DNA from: Terebella lapidaria
Taxonomy: Eukaryota > Annelida > Polychaeta > Terebellida > Terebellidae
Reading direction: 5' to 3'
NCBI GenBank assembly: GCA_949152475.1
Contig: OX424561.1
Coordinates: 3,782,001-3,846,000, forward strand
DNA: 64,000 nt
A program made the position numbers and the translations under genes. How positions within the stretch are numbered: the stretch's first letter is position 1; each line of letters starts with the position of its first letter. The notes beneath the pieces are model-generated. The model saw nothing but the letters and a program-made list of their open reading frames with translations, had not been told where the DNA came from and made no database searches. Below are positions 11,904 through 23,411 of the stretch, in pieces.

Positions 11904-12250
11904 GAGGGGCGGATCCAGGAATTTGAAAAGCGGGGGTCCAGCATTAGCCTATAGGCCTACGGCCTGGGGTCTGTGGCTCACTCAAGGCCCCAGAATCCAG
12001 ATCCTTTTTATGTCCACTTTTTGTCCCTGGTAGGGCTATATTTGTAGAAAATTATGGAGTAAAGCAAGCCTGTCCCGGTGGGGGTCTGGAGCCCGCTCAA
12101 GAGACCCTGAAACCAGATGCAACCCCCTGTCTTTCTATGTTCCATTGTAAGTTCCCGGGAGTAAGTTGATGGCATCTCCTGAGTATAAATTCCACCCATT
12201 GAATACACATTGATCCCCACACTTATTTCTCACATATTAAATATAAAAAA
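11904..12250 (+). mobile_element. hAT-like element fragment, copy 1
   Basis: It begins GAGGGGCGGATCCAGGAATT, close to the CAGGGG-type termini common in hAT elements. A second copy at 32093 shares most of the following 300 bp, including CCCGCTCAAGAGACCCTGAA and GATGGCATCTCCTG. No matching opposite terminus is found. The fragment runs straight into a hairpin-ended repeat element at 12251, as does the second copy. Confidence 0.65.
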
Positions 12251-15200
12251 TTAGCCCAAGGGCTAAGACAGGTTACCGGACAAAATATGTTTTATATTTC
12301 TGTGATTTTGAAAATAAGGTCACTGGTCAAATGCAACGTCATGAGAATATCCAGCAAAAATGTATATCATTCCCAATATGTCCATTGTTTGCTAAGCTGT
12401 AAATTCAATTACCAATAAAACATAATAGCAATTTTGTTCTATGACCTTGAAAATAAGGTCGAAGGTCGAAATAATGGTCATCAAAATATTTGGCATACAT
12501 CATTCCCTATACGTGCACAACTGATTCCTAAGCTGTAAAGTCGATAATAAGTGAGATATTAGCCGTTTTGTCCTGTGACCTTGAAAATGAGGTCAAAGGT
12601 CAAAATCAAGGGCATCAGAATATTAGGCGTTTATCATTTCCTACATGTCCACAAATGATTCCTAAGCTGTAAAATCGATAATAAGTGAGATATTAGCCAT
12701 TTTGTCCTGTGACCTTGAAAATGAGGTCAAAGGTCAAATTCAAGGCATGACCATAATCTGCATATATCATTTCCTATATGTTCATAATTGATTCCTAAGC
12801 TGTAAAGTCGATAAGAAGCGAGATATTACCCATTTTGCCCTGTGACCTTGAAATGAGGTCAAAGTTCAAATTCAAGGTCATCAGAATATTCGGCTGATAT
12901 CATTTCCTATATGTCCACAATTGATTCCTAAGCTGTAAACTCGATAATAAGCGAGATATTAGTCATTTTGTTCTCTGACCTTGAAACTGAGGTCACAGGT
13001 CAAATTCAAGATCACGAGAATATTCAGCATATCTCATTTCCTATATGTCCCACAATTGATTCCTAGTCTCTAATCTCAATATTAAGTGAGATATTAGGCT
13101 TAATGTGTCCCATTATAAAGCATAGGAGAATTTAACATGAGAAAGTCCCATTTGGGCTGAGTTTGGGCCCAAAATGGCCCACTTCGAGCGATTCAAGGGC
13201 AACGAAATTTATACAGGTCACAGGGGTACATATGAGGAGTGTTGTGCATCAAAAAGAAAAAATTAGCCCAAGGGCTAAGAAAGGTTACCGGACAATATAT
13301 ATTTTTAGATATTAGTATTTTGTTCCGTGACCTTGAAAATAAGGTCATTGGTCAATTCAAGGACACGATAATATTCAGCATATGTCATTTCTAGTATGTC
13401 CACAACTGATCCTTAAGCTGTAAAGTCAATAATAAACGAGATATTAGCCATTATGTCCTGTGACCTTGAAAATGAGGTCAAAGGTCGAATTCAAGGTCAT
13501 AGCAATATTCAGCATATATCATTTTCAATATGTTCATAATTGATTCCTAAGCTGTAACGTCGATAATAAGCAAGCTATTAGCCATTTTGTCCTGTGACCT
13601 TGAAAATTAGGTCAAAGGTCAAAATCAACCTCATCAAAATAGTCGGCATATATCATTTCCTATATGTCCACAATTGATTCCTAAGCTGTAAAGTCGATAA
13701 TAAGAGAGATATTGGCCATTTTGTGCTCTGACCTTGAAACTGAGGTGAGAGGTCGAATTCATGGTCACGAGAATATTCAGCATATATCATTTCCTATATG
13801 TCCACAATTGATCCCTAAGCTGTAAAATCGATAATGAGTGAGATATTAGCCATTTTGTCCTGTGACCTTGAAAATGAGGTCAAAGGTCAACTACAAGGTT
13901 ATCAGAATATTGGGCATATATCATTTCCTATATGTCCACAATTGATTCCTAAGCTGTAAAGTCGATAATAAGCGAGATATTAGCCATTTTGTTCTCTGAT
14001 CTTGAAACTGAGGTCACAGGTCAAATTCAAGGTCACGAGAATATTCAGCATATATCATTTTCTATATGTCCCACAATTGATTCCTAGTCTCTAATCTCAA
14101 TATTAAGTGAGATATTAGGCCTAATGTGTCCCATTATAAAGCATAGGAGAATTTAACATGAGAAAGTCCCATTTGGGCTGAGTTTGGGCCCAAAATGGCC
14201 CACTTCGAGCGATTCAAGGGCAACGAAATTTATACAGGTCACAGGGGTACATATGAGGAGTGTTGTGCATCAAAAAGAAAAAAATTAGCCCAAGGGCTAA
14301 GAAAGGTTACCGGACAATATATATTTTAGATATTAGTATTTTGTTCCGTGACCTTGAAAATAAGGTCATTGGTCAATTCAAGGACACGATAATATTCAGC
14401 ATATGTCATTTCTAGTATGTCCACAACTGATTCTTAAGCTGTAAAGTCAATAATAAACGAGATATTAGCCATTATGTCCTGTGACCTTGAAAATGAGGTC
14501 AAAGGTCGAATTCAAGGTCATAGCAATATTCAGCATATATCATTTTCAATATGTTCATAATTGATTCCTAAGCTGTAACGTCGATAATAAGCAAGCTATT
14601 AGCCATTTTGTCCTGTGACCTTGAAAATTAGGTCAAAGGTCAAAATCAACCTCATCAAAATAGTCGGCATATATCATTTCCTATATGTCCACAATTGATT
14701 CCTAAGCTGTAAAGTCGATAATAAGAGAGATATTGGCCATTTTGTGCTCTGACCTTGAAACTGAGGTGAGAGGTCGAATTCAAGGTCACGAGAATATTCA
14801 GCATATATCATTTCCTATATGTCCACAATTGATCCCTAAGCTGTAAAATCGATAATAAGTGAGATATTAGCCAGTTTGTTCTGTGACCTTGAAAATGAGA
14901 TCAAAGGTCAAATTCAAGGTCATCAGAATATTCGGCATATATAATTTCCTATATGTCCACAATTGATTCCTAAGCTGTAAAGGCGATAATGTGCGAGATA
15001 TTAGACATTTTGTGCTCTGACCTTGAAACCGAGGTCAGATGTCAAATACAAGGTCACGAGAATATTCAGCATATATCATTTCCTATATGTCCACAATTGA
15101 TTCCTAGTCTCTAATCTCAATATTAAGTGAGATATTAGGCCTAATGTGTCCCATTATAAAGCATAGGAGAATTTAACATGAGAAAGTCCCATTTGGGCTG

Positions 15201-16221
15201 CGTTTGGGCCCAAAATGGCCCACTTCGAGCGATTCAAGGGCAACGAAATTTATGCATGTTACAGGGGTACATATGAGGAGTGTTATGCATCAATAAGAAA
15301 AAAAGTTACTGAACAGATTTTGAGAAAACGACCATCAAAGTCCAAAATTGGCCATTTTCGACGAGAACGGCCGCTCTGACCTTGAAACCGAGGTCAGAGG
15401 TCAAATTCAAGGTCTCGAGAATATTCTGCATATATCATTTCCTATATGTTCACAATTGATTCCTAGTCTCTAATCTCAATTTTAAGTGAGATATTAGGCT
15501 TAATGTGTCCCATTATAAAGCATAGGAGAATTTCATAGACATAGAACAGAGATGGACTGCCAACTCGTACTCAGTGACCTTGAGCTTGCGTCCAGAGGAA
15601 GAGGGGTACGTTATTTCCGGTTTGGCGTTTTCATGCAAAATTTAATTGTCAAAATACGTCAAATGTCATTCGTGAAGTCATGAATCAGAGGATCATCAAG
15701 ATTGAATAATGGCAATACGACGTTTTAGGTTAACAACGGAAGTGTCACTACCCTCTTCCTCTGACCTTTGTTGACCTCAAGCTCAATAACTACAAACAGA
15801 GAGAGTGACGTCAGAGTTGGCAGTCCATGTCTGTTCTATGTCTATGGAGAATTTAACATGGGAAAGTCCCATTTGGGCCGAGTTTGGGCCCAAAATGGCC
15901 CACTTCGAGCGATTCAAGGGCAACGAAATTTATACATGTCACAGGGGTACATAGGAGGAGTGTTATGCATCAATAAGAAGAAAAGTTACTGAGCAGATTT
16001 TGAGAAAACGACCGTCAAATTCCAAAATTGGCCATTTTTCGACGAAAATGGCCGTCATTTTGAAAAAAATGCGAAAATAAAAAAACTAAAAAATACATCC
16101 TTCTCGAAATATTTTTAGGCATTTTTGTGCAAAATTTGAGAAAAAACCGATCGTAAACTTTAAAGATAAAATTGTTGACGGACAATATTAAACTATATCA
16201 CTTCATATATGTCCCCAATTG
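12251..16221 (+). repeat. Array of ~133-bp units rich in nuclear-receptor-type sites
   Basis: Tandem units carry the order TGACCTTGAAAATGAGGTCA, AAGGTCAAATTCAAGGTCA, ATATCATTTCCTATATGTCC, ATTGATTCCTAAGCTGTAAA, GATAATAAGCGAGATATTAG. Successive GACCTTGAAA words are spaced about 132-135 bp. Element starts TTAGCCCAAGGGCTAA followed by AGGTTACCGGAC lie at about 12252, 13262 and 14285. The segments 13.09-14.11 and 14.11-15.13 kb are near-identical, a tandem duplication of about 1023 bp. A spacer module with AAAATGGCCCACTTCGAGCG separates blocks. A hAT MITE interrupts the region at 15534-15846. Confidence 0.93.
15534..15846. mobile_element. Non-autonomous hAT-type MITE, 313 bp
   Basis: The terminal inverted repeats are 33 bp with one mismatch: CATAGACATAGAACAGAGAT at the left, matched by the reverse complement at 15814-15846. 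An exact 8-bp duplication, GAGAATTT, lies at 15526-15533 and 15847-15854. Removing the element and one copy restores the host phrase GCATAGGAGAATTTAACATG found in neighbouring repeats. Eight-bp duplications are typical of hAT elements. Confidence 0.93.
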
Positions 16222-16915
16222 TGTCCAAACAACATAAAATCTATCGACTCACTGAACAACTTCAAAAATAAAACAAAATTATACTTGATGGCGCGACATT
16301 GATTTTCGCTATCTTACTTTCATATGAATCCACTATATATCATGAATAAAAGTATTAGTTTTTGTCTATGTGAATTACACTATTAGACATCACCAAAACA
16401 CATGACATCCCCGGCAGGTGATTGACGGAGGTTGTTCCCACCTTACCGCGCTCAACTGACGGATGCATAACAGACACACACTATTTAACACACATGAACA
16501 TACCTGTTCAGTGCGGTATACAGGGTTTGCTCCCAACCGTCTGGATCGTCTGAACAGTACATCCACACAAGCACAGACATACAACACAAGCTTGTTCGCA
16601 ATGTTACTGTTACTCTTACTCGACTGACTTACATATAAAAGACCAACTGTTGGCAGCATTGGCGGCTATACAGTTTGGATCAGTACATAATGGGTGAATT
16701 GCCGTTAACATGTATGTTTTATTATTTATTTTGCGTGTACACCTCTGTATGCAATGTATTTTTCACTTTTTGTTTTTATCCATTTATTGCATTTTTTTTC
16801 CATTGTACTTTTTTCTAAGGTCACCAGCCCGATGAACTAACAGTTCTTCTGGTGTCCTGCACTTTGTGATATACAGTTATTTCGGTGTTGTAAAAAAATT
16901 GTTGTGCGAAATAAA

Positions 16916-16945
<30 letters not shown>
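16222..16945 (+). mobile_element. Retroposed insertion with TTAC tail
   Basis: It is 724 bp ending in AATAAATTAC and about six more TTAC/CTTA repeats, flanked by AATTG at 16217-16221 and 16946-16950. The insertion splits the repeat phrase TATGTCC-CAATTGATT. A simple-sequence tail plus a short target duplication suggests the 3' part of a LINE or a SINE-like copy. No reverse transcriptase is visible. Confidence 0.65.
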
Positions 16946-16946
<1 letters not shown>

Positions 16947-17279
16947 ATTGATTTGTAAGCAGTAAAGTCGATCATAAGCGAGATTTTAGCCATTTTGTGC
17001 TCTGACCTTGAAAATGACGTCAGAGGTCAAATTCAAGGTCACGAAAATATTCAGCATATACCATTTCCTATATGTCCACAATAGATTCCTAGTCTCTAAT
17101 CCCAATATTAAGTGAGATATTAGCAGTAATGTGTCCCATTATGAAGCATAGGAGAATTTAACATGGGAAAGACCTATTTGGGCAAAGGTTGGGCCAAAAT
17201 AGCCCACTTCGAGCGATTCAAGCGCAACGAACATCACAGAAGTACATATGAGGAGTGTTATGTATCAAAAAGAAAAAAT
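16946..17279 (+). repeat. Nuclear-receptor-type array, continued
   Basis: This continues the host array after the insertion, with one full ~133-bp unit and the spacer module ending at GTATCAAAAAGAAAAAA. The next element copy starts at that A-run. Confidence 0.85.
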
Positions 17280-18447
17280 TAGCCCAAGGGCTAAGAAAGG
17301 TTCCCGGACAATATATATTTTAGATATTAGTATTTTGTTTCGTGCCCTCGAAAATAAGGTCATTGGTCAATTCAAGGACACGATAATATTCAGCATATGT
17401 CATTTCTAGTATGTCCACAATTGATTCCTAAGCTGTAAAGTCAATAATAAGCGAGATATTAGCCATTATGTCCTGTGACCTTGAAAATGAGGTCAAAGGT
17501 CGAATTCAAGGTCATGACAATGTTCAGAATATATCATTTTCTATATGTTCACAATTGATTGCTAAGCTGTAAAGTCGGGAAAAAAGCGAGATATCAGCCA
17601 TTTCGTTCTCTGACCTTGAAAATGAGGTCAAAGGTCAAATTCAAGGTCATAGCAATGTTCAGCATATATCATTTCCTATATGTTCATAATTGATTCCTAA
17701 GCTGTAAAGTCAATAAGAAGCGAGATATTAGCCACTTTTCCTGTGACCTTGAAAATGAGGTCAAAGGTCAAATTCAAGGTCATCAGAATATTCGGCATTT
17801 ATCATTTCCTATATGTCCACAATTGATTCCTAAGCTGTAAAGTCGATAATAAGCAAGATATTAGACATTTTGTGCTCTGACCTTGAAACCGAGGTCAGAG
17901 GTCAAATTCAAGGTCACGAGAGTATTCAGCGTATATCATTTCCTATATGTCCACAATTGATTCCTAGTCTGTAATCTCAATATTGAGATATTAGGCATAA
18001 TGTGTCCCATTATAAAGCATAGGAGAATTTAACATGGGAACGTCCCATTTGGGCCGAGTTTGGGCCAAAATGGCCCACTTCGAGCGATTCAAGCGCAACG
18101 AAATTTATAGACATCATAGGAGTACATATGAAGAGTGTTATGTATCAAAAAGAAAAAAAGTTACTGAACAGATTTTGAGAGAATGGCCGCCAAAGTCCAA
18201 AATCAGGCATTTTTCGTCGAAAATGGCCGCCATTTTGAAAAAAATGCGGAAATCAGAAAACAAAAAAAATCCTTTCCTGGAAATATTTTTAGGTATTTTT
18301 GTGCAAAATTTCAGAAAGATCGGACCATATACTTTAAAGATAAAAATGTGAACGGACGGATGACGGACGGACGGACGGCTAGACGGACGACGGACGACGG
18401 ACGCAACGCCATGCCAATAGGTTATCGGACCATAGGTTCGGTAACCT
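17280..18447 (+). mobile_element. Complete hairpin-ended element with internal array (copy D)
   Basis: It starts TAGCCCAAGGGCTAAG with an adjoining AGGTT-CCCGGAC and carries about five array units. It then has the spacer module, an AAAATGGCCGCCATTTT palindrome, a GACGGACGG tract, and ends in the hairpin GGTTATCGGACC-ATA-GGTTCGGTAACC. It sits in an A-run of an older element whose sequence AAAGTTACTGGACAG resumes at 18448. Length is 1168 bp. Confidence 0.8.
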
Positions 18448-18650
18448 AAAAAAAGTTACTGGACAGATTTTGAGAAAATGGCCGCCGAAGTCCAAAATCA
18501 GGCATTTTTCGTCGAAAACGGCCGTTACTTTTGAAATACATGCGAAAATCGGAAATCTAAAAAAAAAACCTTTCCTGGAAATATTTTTAGGTCTTTTTTT
18601 GCATAAATTTCAGAAAGATTCGACTGTAATTCGACTTTAAAGATGAAAAT
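18448..18650 (+). repeat. Outer element, 3' segment before nested copy E
   Basis: The sequence after copy D resumes the standard 3' module (GTTACTG, GGCCGCC, CCTGGAAATATTTTTAGG) and is interrupted at AAAGATGAAAAT by copy E. The missing remainder continues at 20178. Confidence 0.75.
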
Positions 18651-20089
18651 TAGCCCAAGGGCTAAGATAGGTTACCGGACAATATATAATATCTATTTTG
18701 TCCCGTGGCCTTGAAAATAAGGCCATGGTTAAATTTAAAGTCACGAGAGTATTCAGCATATATGATTTTCTATATGTTCACAACTGCTTACTAAGCTGTA
18801 AATTCAGTAATAAGACAGATATTAGTCATTATGTCCTGTGACATAATGAAAATGAAATCAAAAGTCAAATTAAAGGTGTCCAGAATCCTAATTTGTAAAT
18901 TTGATAACAAACAAGATATTAGCTAAGTTGTCATGGGAGACCTTGAAAATGAAGTCAAAGGGCGAATTCAAGGTCACGACAATATTCAGCATATATAAAT
19001 TCCTATCAGTCCACAATTGATTCTCAAGTTGTAAAGTCGATGATAAGCGAGATATTAGTCATTTTCTTCTTTGACCTTGGAAATGAGGTCAAAGGTCGAA
19101 CCAGGGTCATCTCAATATTTGACCAATATCATTTCCTATATGTCCACAATTGATTCCTAAGCTGTAAAGTCTATAATGACCGAGGGATCAGTCATTTTGC
19201 ACTCGACCTTGAAAATCAGGTCAAAGGTCAAATTCAAGGTCATCAGAATATTCAGCATATGTCATTTCCTATATGTCCACAATTGATTCCTAAGCTGTAA
19301 AGTCAATAATAAGCGAGATATTAGCCATTTTGTGCCTGACCTTGAAAATGAGGTCAAAGGTCAAATTCAAGGTCATCAAAATATTCGGCATACATCATTT
19401 CCTATACGTCCACAATTTAGTCCCAAGCTGTAAAGTGGATAATAAGCGAGATATTAGCTGTTTTGTTCTTTGACCTTGAAAATGAGGTCAAAGGTCAAAT
19501 TCAAGGTCATCAGAATATTCGGATAATATCATTTCCTATATGTGCATAATTGATTTCTAAGCTCTAAAGTCGATAATAAGCAAGATATTAGCCATTTTGT
19601 GCTCTAATCTTGAAAATGAGGTCAAATTCAAGGTCATGACAATAATCAGCATATATCATTTCCTATGTGTCCATAATTGATTCCTAGTCTCTAATCTCAA
19701 TACTAAGTGAGATATTAGGCATAATGTGTCCCATTATAAAGCATAGGAGAATTTAACATGGAAAAGTCCCATTTGGGACCCGTCGAGAAAATGAAAATGG
19801 CCGCTACACGCCGACCGGCGATTCAGGGGCAACGAAACCTATACACATCACAGAGGTATGTGAGAGCAATCTTTTGAAAAAAAAAATCTCAAAACTGTCG
19901 GAACAGTTTTTGAGAAAATGGCCTCCAGAGCCAGAAATTGGCCGTTTTTCGGCGAAAATGGCCGCCATTTTGAAAAAGATGCGAAAATCAAAAAACAAAA
20001 AATAACCCCCTCTTGAAATATTTTTAGGTGTTTTTGTGCAAAATTTCAGAAAGATCTGATTGTAAACTTTAAAGATAAAAATGTGGACG

Positions 20090-20121
<32 letters not shown>

Positions 20122-20177
20122 CGACGACGGACGTAACGCCATGCCAATAGGTTATCGGACCATAGGTCCGGTAACCT
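18651..20177 (+). mobile_element. Nested hairpin-ended element (copy E) with GAAAAT duplication
   Basis: It starts TAGCCCAAGGGCTAAG, carries about eight array units and ends with GGTTATCGGACC-ATA-GGTCCGGTAACC. The flanks are GAAAAT at 18645-18650 and GAAAAT at 20178-20183. Joining the flanks over one copy gives AAAGATGAAAATGTGAACGG, the normal sequence of this module elsewhere (18337-18355). This is the best evidence in the window for the element's true ends. Confidence 0.85.
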
Positions 20178-20278
20178 GAAAATGTGAACGGACGGACGAT
20201 GGACGATGGACGATGGATGATGGACGCCGGACGCAACGCTACGGCAATAAAGTTATCGGGCCAAAGGTATGGTAACCT
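20178..20278 (+). repeat. Outer element, last 100 bp
   Basis: GACGGACGATGGACGATGG leads to a degraded terminal hairpin AGTTATCGGGCC-AAA-GGTATGGTAACCT. It completes the element interrupted at 18650. Confidence 0.75.
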
Positions 20279-20574
20279 AAAAACATGGGCCGACACATCA
20301 GAACAATGACCATCATGGGCAGACCGGCGATTCAAGGGCAACGAAATTGACACCCAGGCTGTGACAAGGTAGTTAAATAAAAAAAAACACACTGTCAATT
20401 GTTAATAGAATACAAAGTTAGTGGAAATTGCCTCCAAAGTCCACGAATCATCATTTTTCAACAAAAAATGGCTATTTTGTATGGGATAGCCGTTCATAAG
20501 CTTTGGCTTCAGGCATGCCCTTTCATTTTGATCACGTTCCCAAATGTTATTGTACAATGTGCTTAAAGTACTTA

Positions 20575-22037
20575 GGGGCCGGTCATTATTTACTGGGTGG
20601 GCGGGGGTGGATGGTTTTTCCGAGAAATGAGTTTTCAAGGTTTGAACCCCTATATCGAAAACCAATCTATGACCCCCCCGCCAAGATCCAAAATAAAAGT
20701 ATGACCCCCCCAATCCCCATTTCTAGTGAAACAATTGTGACTTTTGTCGCAAATTTATGATACTATAAGGTCAGTGAATATCATGATTTGTGCTCTTCGT
20801 GTATCCACCATTCGTTCGCTTCAAGTGTGAATGCCATGACAACAATTATTACTTGTATGCATACTATATATGGGCACTTAACAGCCCATCGTTTCGGAGC
20901 CCACTTGAAACACTCGAGACCTAGGTCAAAGATCATTCAGTTGATTCCTTGACTCCGAAATTTTGGGAAAAATATATGAAAACCCTTACGGATTTTCACT
21001 GGATTTTTACTGGACACCATAGCGAGCTCACAAAAAATACAGGGCTCTTCCACATATCATTGATGATCAGGGAAGAATTGGTGAATCAGGCCATTCAGAA
21101 CTGTTTTTTTCTAGTCTTCAATCAGATCTGGTTGGCTCTATGATGGGCTCATAATGTTCTGCCACCATCCAGATCATGTGAGTCCGATTCACTATCCGGG
21201 TCATCCGAGGCGATCCAGGACTATTTTGCCATTCTGTGTTGAAAGGTCCATGTCTTTTACATGGTGGTTTGTGATAGTCCTGAGGTCTTTGGGGAATATC
21301 CTCAGTGGGGTATGGACTGGTTGATCCGTGGTTTGTTTGTGACAGGACCCTGCTGATCTGGGTTCGTCCTTGCTGGCACTGTGTTTTCAGCTGTAGTGCT
21401 GCTCCGTTAGGTCCAAAGTTGATTCTTGGTGACAATGTTTCAATCTGAGTGATGAGCGTTGATCAATGCACATCAGGGCTCAGAATTGCCATTTGTGGGT
21501 AGCCATAGGCTCATAATATTTCAGATTTGCTCCAAGGCTATAGAGCTCACGAGCCAATTGGCTGATGAAAATCTGTAAAGTGATATTGAAATATGCTTCT
21601 ATGAGCAAATTGGCTCCCTGAAAATTGTTGAATGGGAGCGAAATAGGAGCCTTTGGCTCCTGGATAAAATTATAAATTTTGAGCCCTGATGCACACGGAT
21701 TGTGGCATCTCTTCATGTTAGTGTTCATGGATGGTCCTCTGCAGGATCCGGTTTCAGTGAGATTATGGTTTTGACTGAAAGTGCTATGAAATTCCATCGC
21801 TTACTCCAATGAGTTATGAGTCCATGTACTGATATTGAGTGGATTGTTTCCACCTAATTATTTAACTATTTTATCATTCAGATTTTCCCAAAATAACTCA
21901 ATTTCAAACTCCGACCCCCCCAGTCCCATCGAAAATAAAAGTATGACCCCCCCAATAATGTTGAAAATGAAAGTGTGACCCCCCCCCCCCCCCAGTTTTT
22001 ACCCAACCCCCCCACCTGATAAATAATGACCGGCCCC
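20575..22037. mobile_element. Non-autonomous Harbinger-like element, 1463 bp
   Basis: The terminal inverted repeats start GGGGCCGGTCATTATTTA, perfect over 18 bp, then continue with GGGTGG-type sequence. The flanks are TTA at 20572-20574 and 22038-22040. Three-bp TTA/TAA duplications and G/C-rich ends of this type are usual for PIF/Harbinger. Subterminal C-runs follow, with the direct repeat AAAATAAAAGTATGACCCCC near both ends. No transposase is recognised, and a hAT MITE sits inside. Confidence 0.78.
21474..21688. mobile_element. hAT-type MITE, 215 bp, inside the Harbinger-like element
   Basis: The ends CAGGGCTCAGAATT and AATTTTGAGCCCTG are inverted copies, and CAGGG is a common hAT start. 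The flanks ATGCACAT (21466-21473) and ATGCACAC (21689-21696) form an 8-bp duplication with one mismatch. It is younger than its host element. Confidence 0.85.
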
Positions 22038-22040
22038 TTA

Positions 22041-22334
22041 CATCTCTCTATTTCTATGGTACTTAATAATTGTATTGATCATCCTGAAAAAATGGTTTTG
22101 AACTTGATATATTTGGTATAAACCTTTAGTATAATAAACCTTGGTTTACTAAGCACCAAGTAATGCGAGAGCATTTTAATTAACTAATATTATGCCAGAC
22201 ACAGTTTCGCAGGTCGTTGTTTATAGCGCCAAGATGGCGTTTTTATATTTGGATGTGCCAATATTTAAGCTCTTGGGTGGGGTATTCTAAGAAAAACTAC
22301 GACAATATTTTATCGGTGCATACGTATAAAAAAA
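22041..22334. other. Short stretch with no gene
   Basis: I see only AT-rich unique sequence. A GCGCCAAGATGGCG word (inverted GCGCCA/TGGCG-type) lies near 22228. Confidence 0.4.
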
Positions 22335-23151
22335 AAAAGCTTAGGAATCAATTGTGGACATATAGGAAATGATATACGCCGAATATTCTGATGACCTTGG
22401 GTTTGACCTTTGACCTTATTTTCAAGGTCATAGTACAAAATGGCCAATATCTCGCTTATTATTGACTTTACAGATTAGGAATCAATTGTGCACATATAGG
22501 AAATATTCTCATGATCTTGAACTTGACCTCTGACCTCATTTCCAAGGTCAGAGCACAAAATGGCTAATATCTCGCTTATTATTGACTTTACAGCTTAGCA
22601 ATCAATTGTGAACATATAGGAAATGATATAATGTTGAATATTCTGGTGACCTTGAATTTGACCTTTGACCTTATTTTCAAGGTCAGAGAACAAAATTGGT
22701 AATATCTCGCTCATTTTCGACTCTACAGCTTAGGAATCCATAGTGGACATATAGGGAATGATATATGCTGAATATTTTGGTGACCTTGAATTTGACCTTG
22801 ACCTCATTTTCAAGGGCAGAGAACAAAAAAAGTTAATATCTCACTTGTTAGGGACTTTACAGCTTAGGAGTCAATTGCGAACATATTGGAAATGATATAT
22901 GCTGTATATTCTCATGACCTTGAACTTGGCCTTTGACCTCATTTTCAAGGTCAAAACACAAAATGGCTAATATCTCACTTAATATCGACTTTACAGCTTA
23001 GGAATCATTTGTGGACATGCTAGAAATGATATGGGCAGAATGTTCTTATGACCTCGAATTGACCAACTACCTTATTTTCAAGGTCATGGGACAAAAGGCC
23101 AATATCTAAAATATACATTGTCCGGTAACCTTTCTTAGCCCTTGGGCTAAT
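22335..23151 (-). repeat. Inverted, truncated nuclear-receptor-type array upstream of the transporter gene
   Basis: This is the same ~133-bp unit family in reverse orientation, about six units. It ends with the element start read backwards: GTCCGGTAACCTTTC then TTAGCCCTTGGGCTAA at 23135-23150. Perfect AGGTCAAAGGTCA sites (here as TGACCTTTGACCT) lie near 22406 and 22661. The far end with the terminal hairpin is missing. The array ends 260 bp before the transporter start codon. Confidence 0.9.
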
Positions 23152-23411
23152 TTTTTTGTAGAGAGATAATCATCTGCTGACTTGATACAGTAATGATGTG
23201 AGTTGACAGAAATTATTGCCCTTTAATCCGTTATCTCACGATCTCTGTTTATCACATACACGTGTAACATATGTAGTTTATTGTTCTTGGAGTTAACACG
23301 TCCGAAGAAAGATATCGACACTAGCGTGGTTGATATAAAAGTGAATGTATGTGTTCGATTTACAAAATTAACTTACAGATATATAATCCTGTCCAAGCAT
23401 CACGTTGTTTT

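Noticed and set aside
12251..20278. Classification of the hairpin-ended elements as Helitrons
   Set aside because: The hairpin ending in GGGCTAA looks Helitron-like, but there is no TC start, the opposite end is also a hairpin, and GAAAAT flanks suggest a target duplication. Left open.
21118..21797. Two ~105-codon minus-strand frames inside the Harbinger-like element as transposase genes
   Set aside because: No DDE, Myb-like or other motif is visible, and one of them overlaps the nested hAT MITE.
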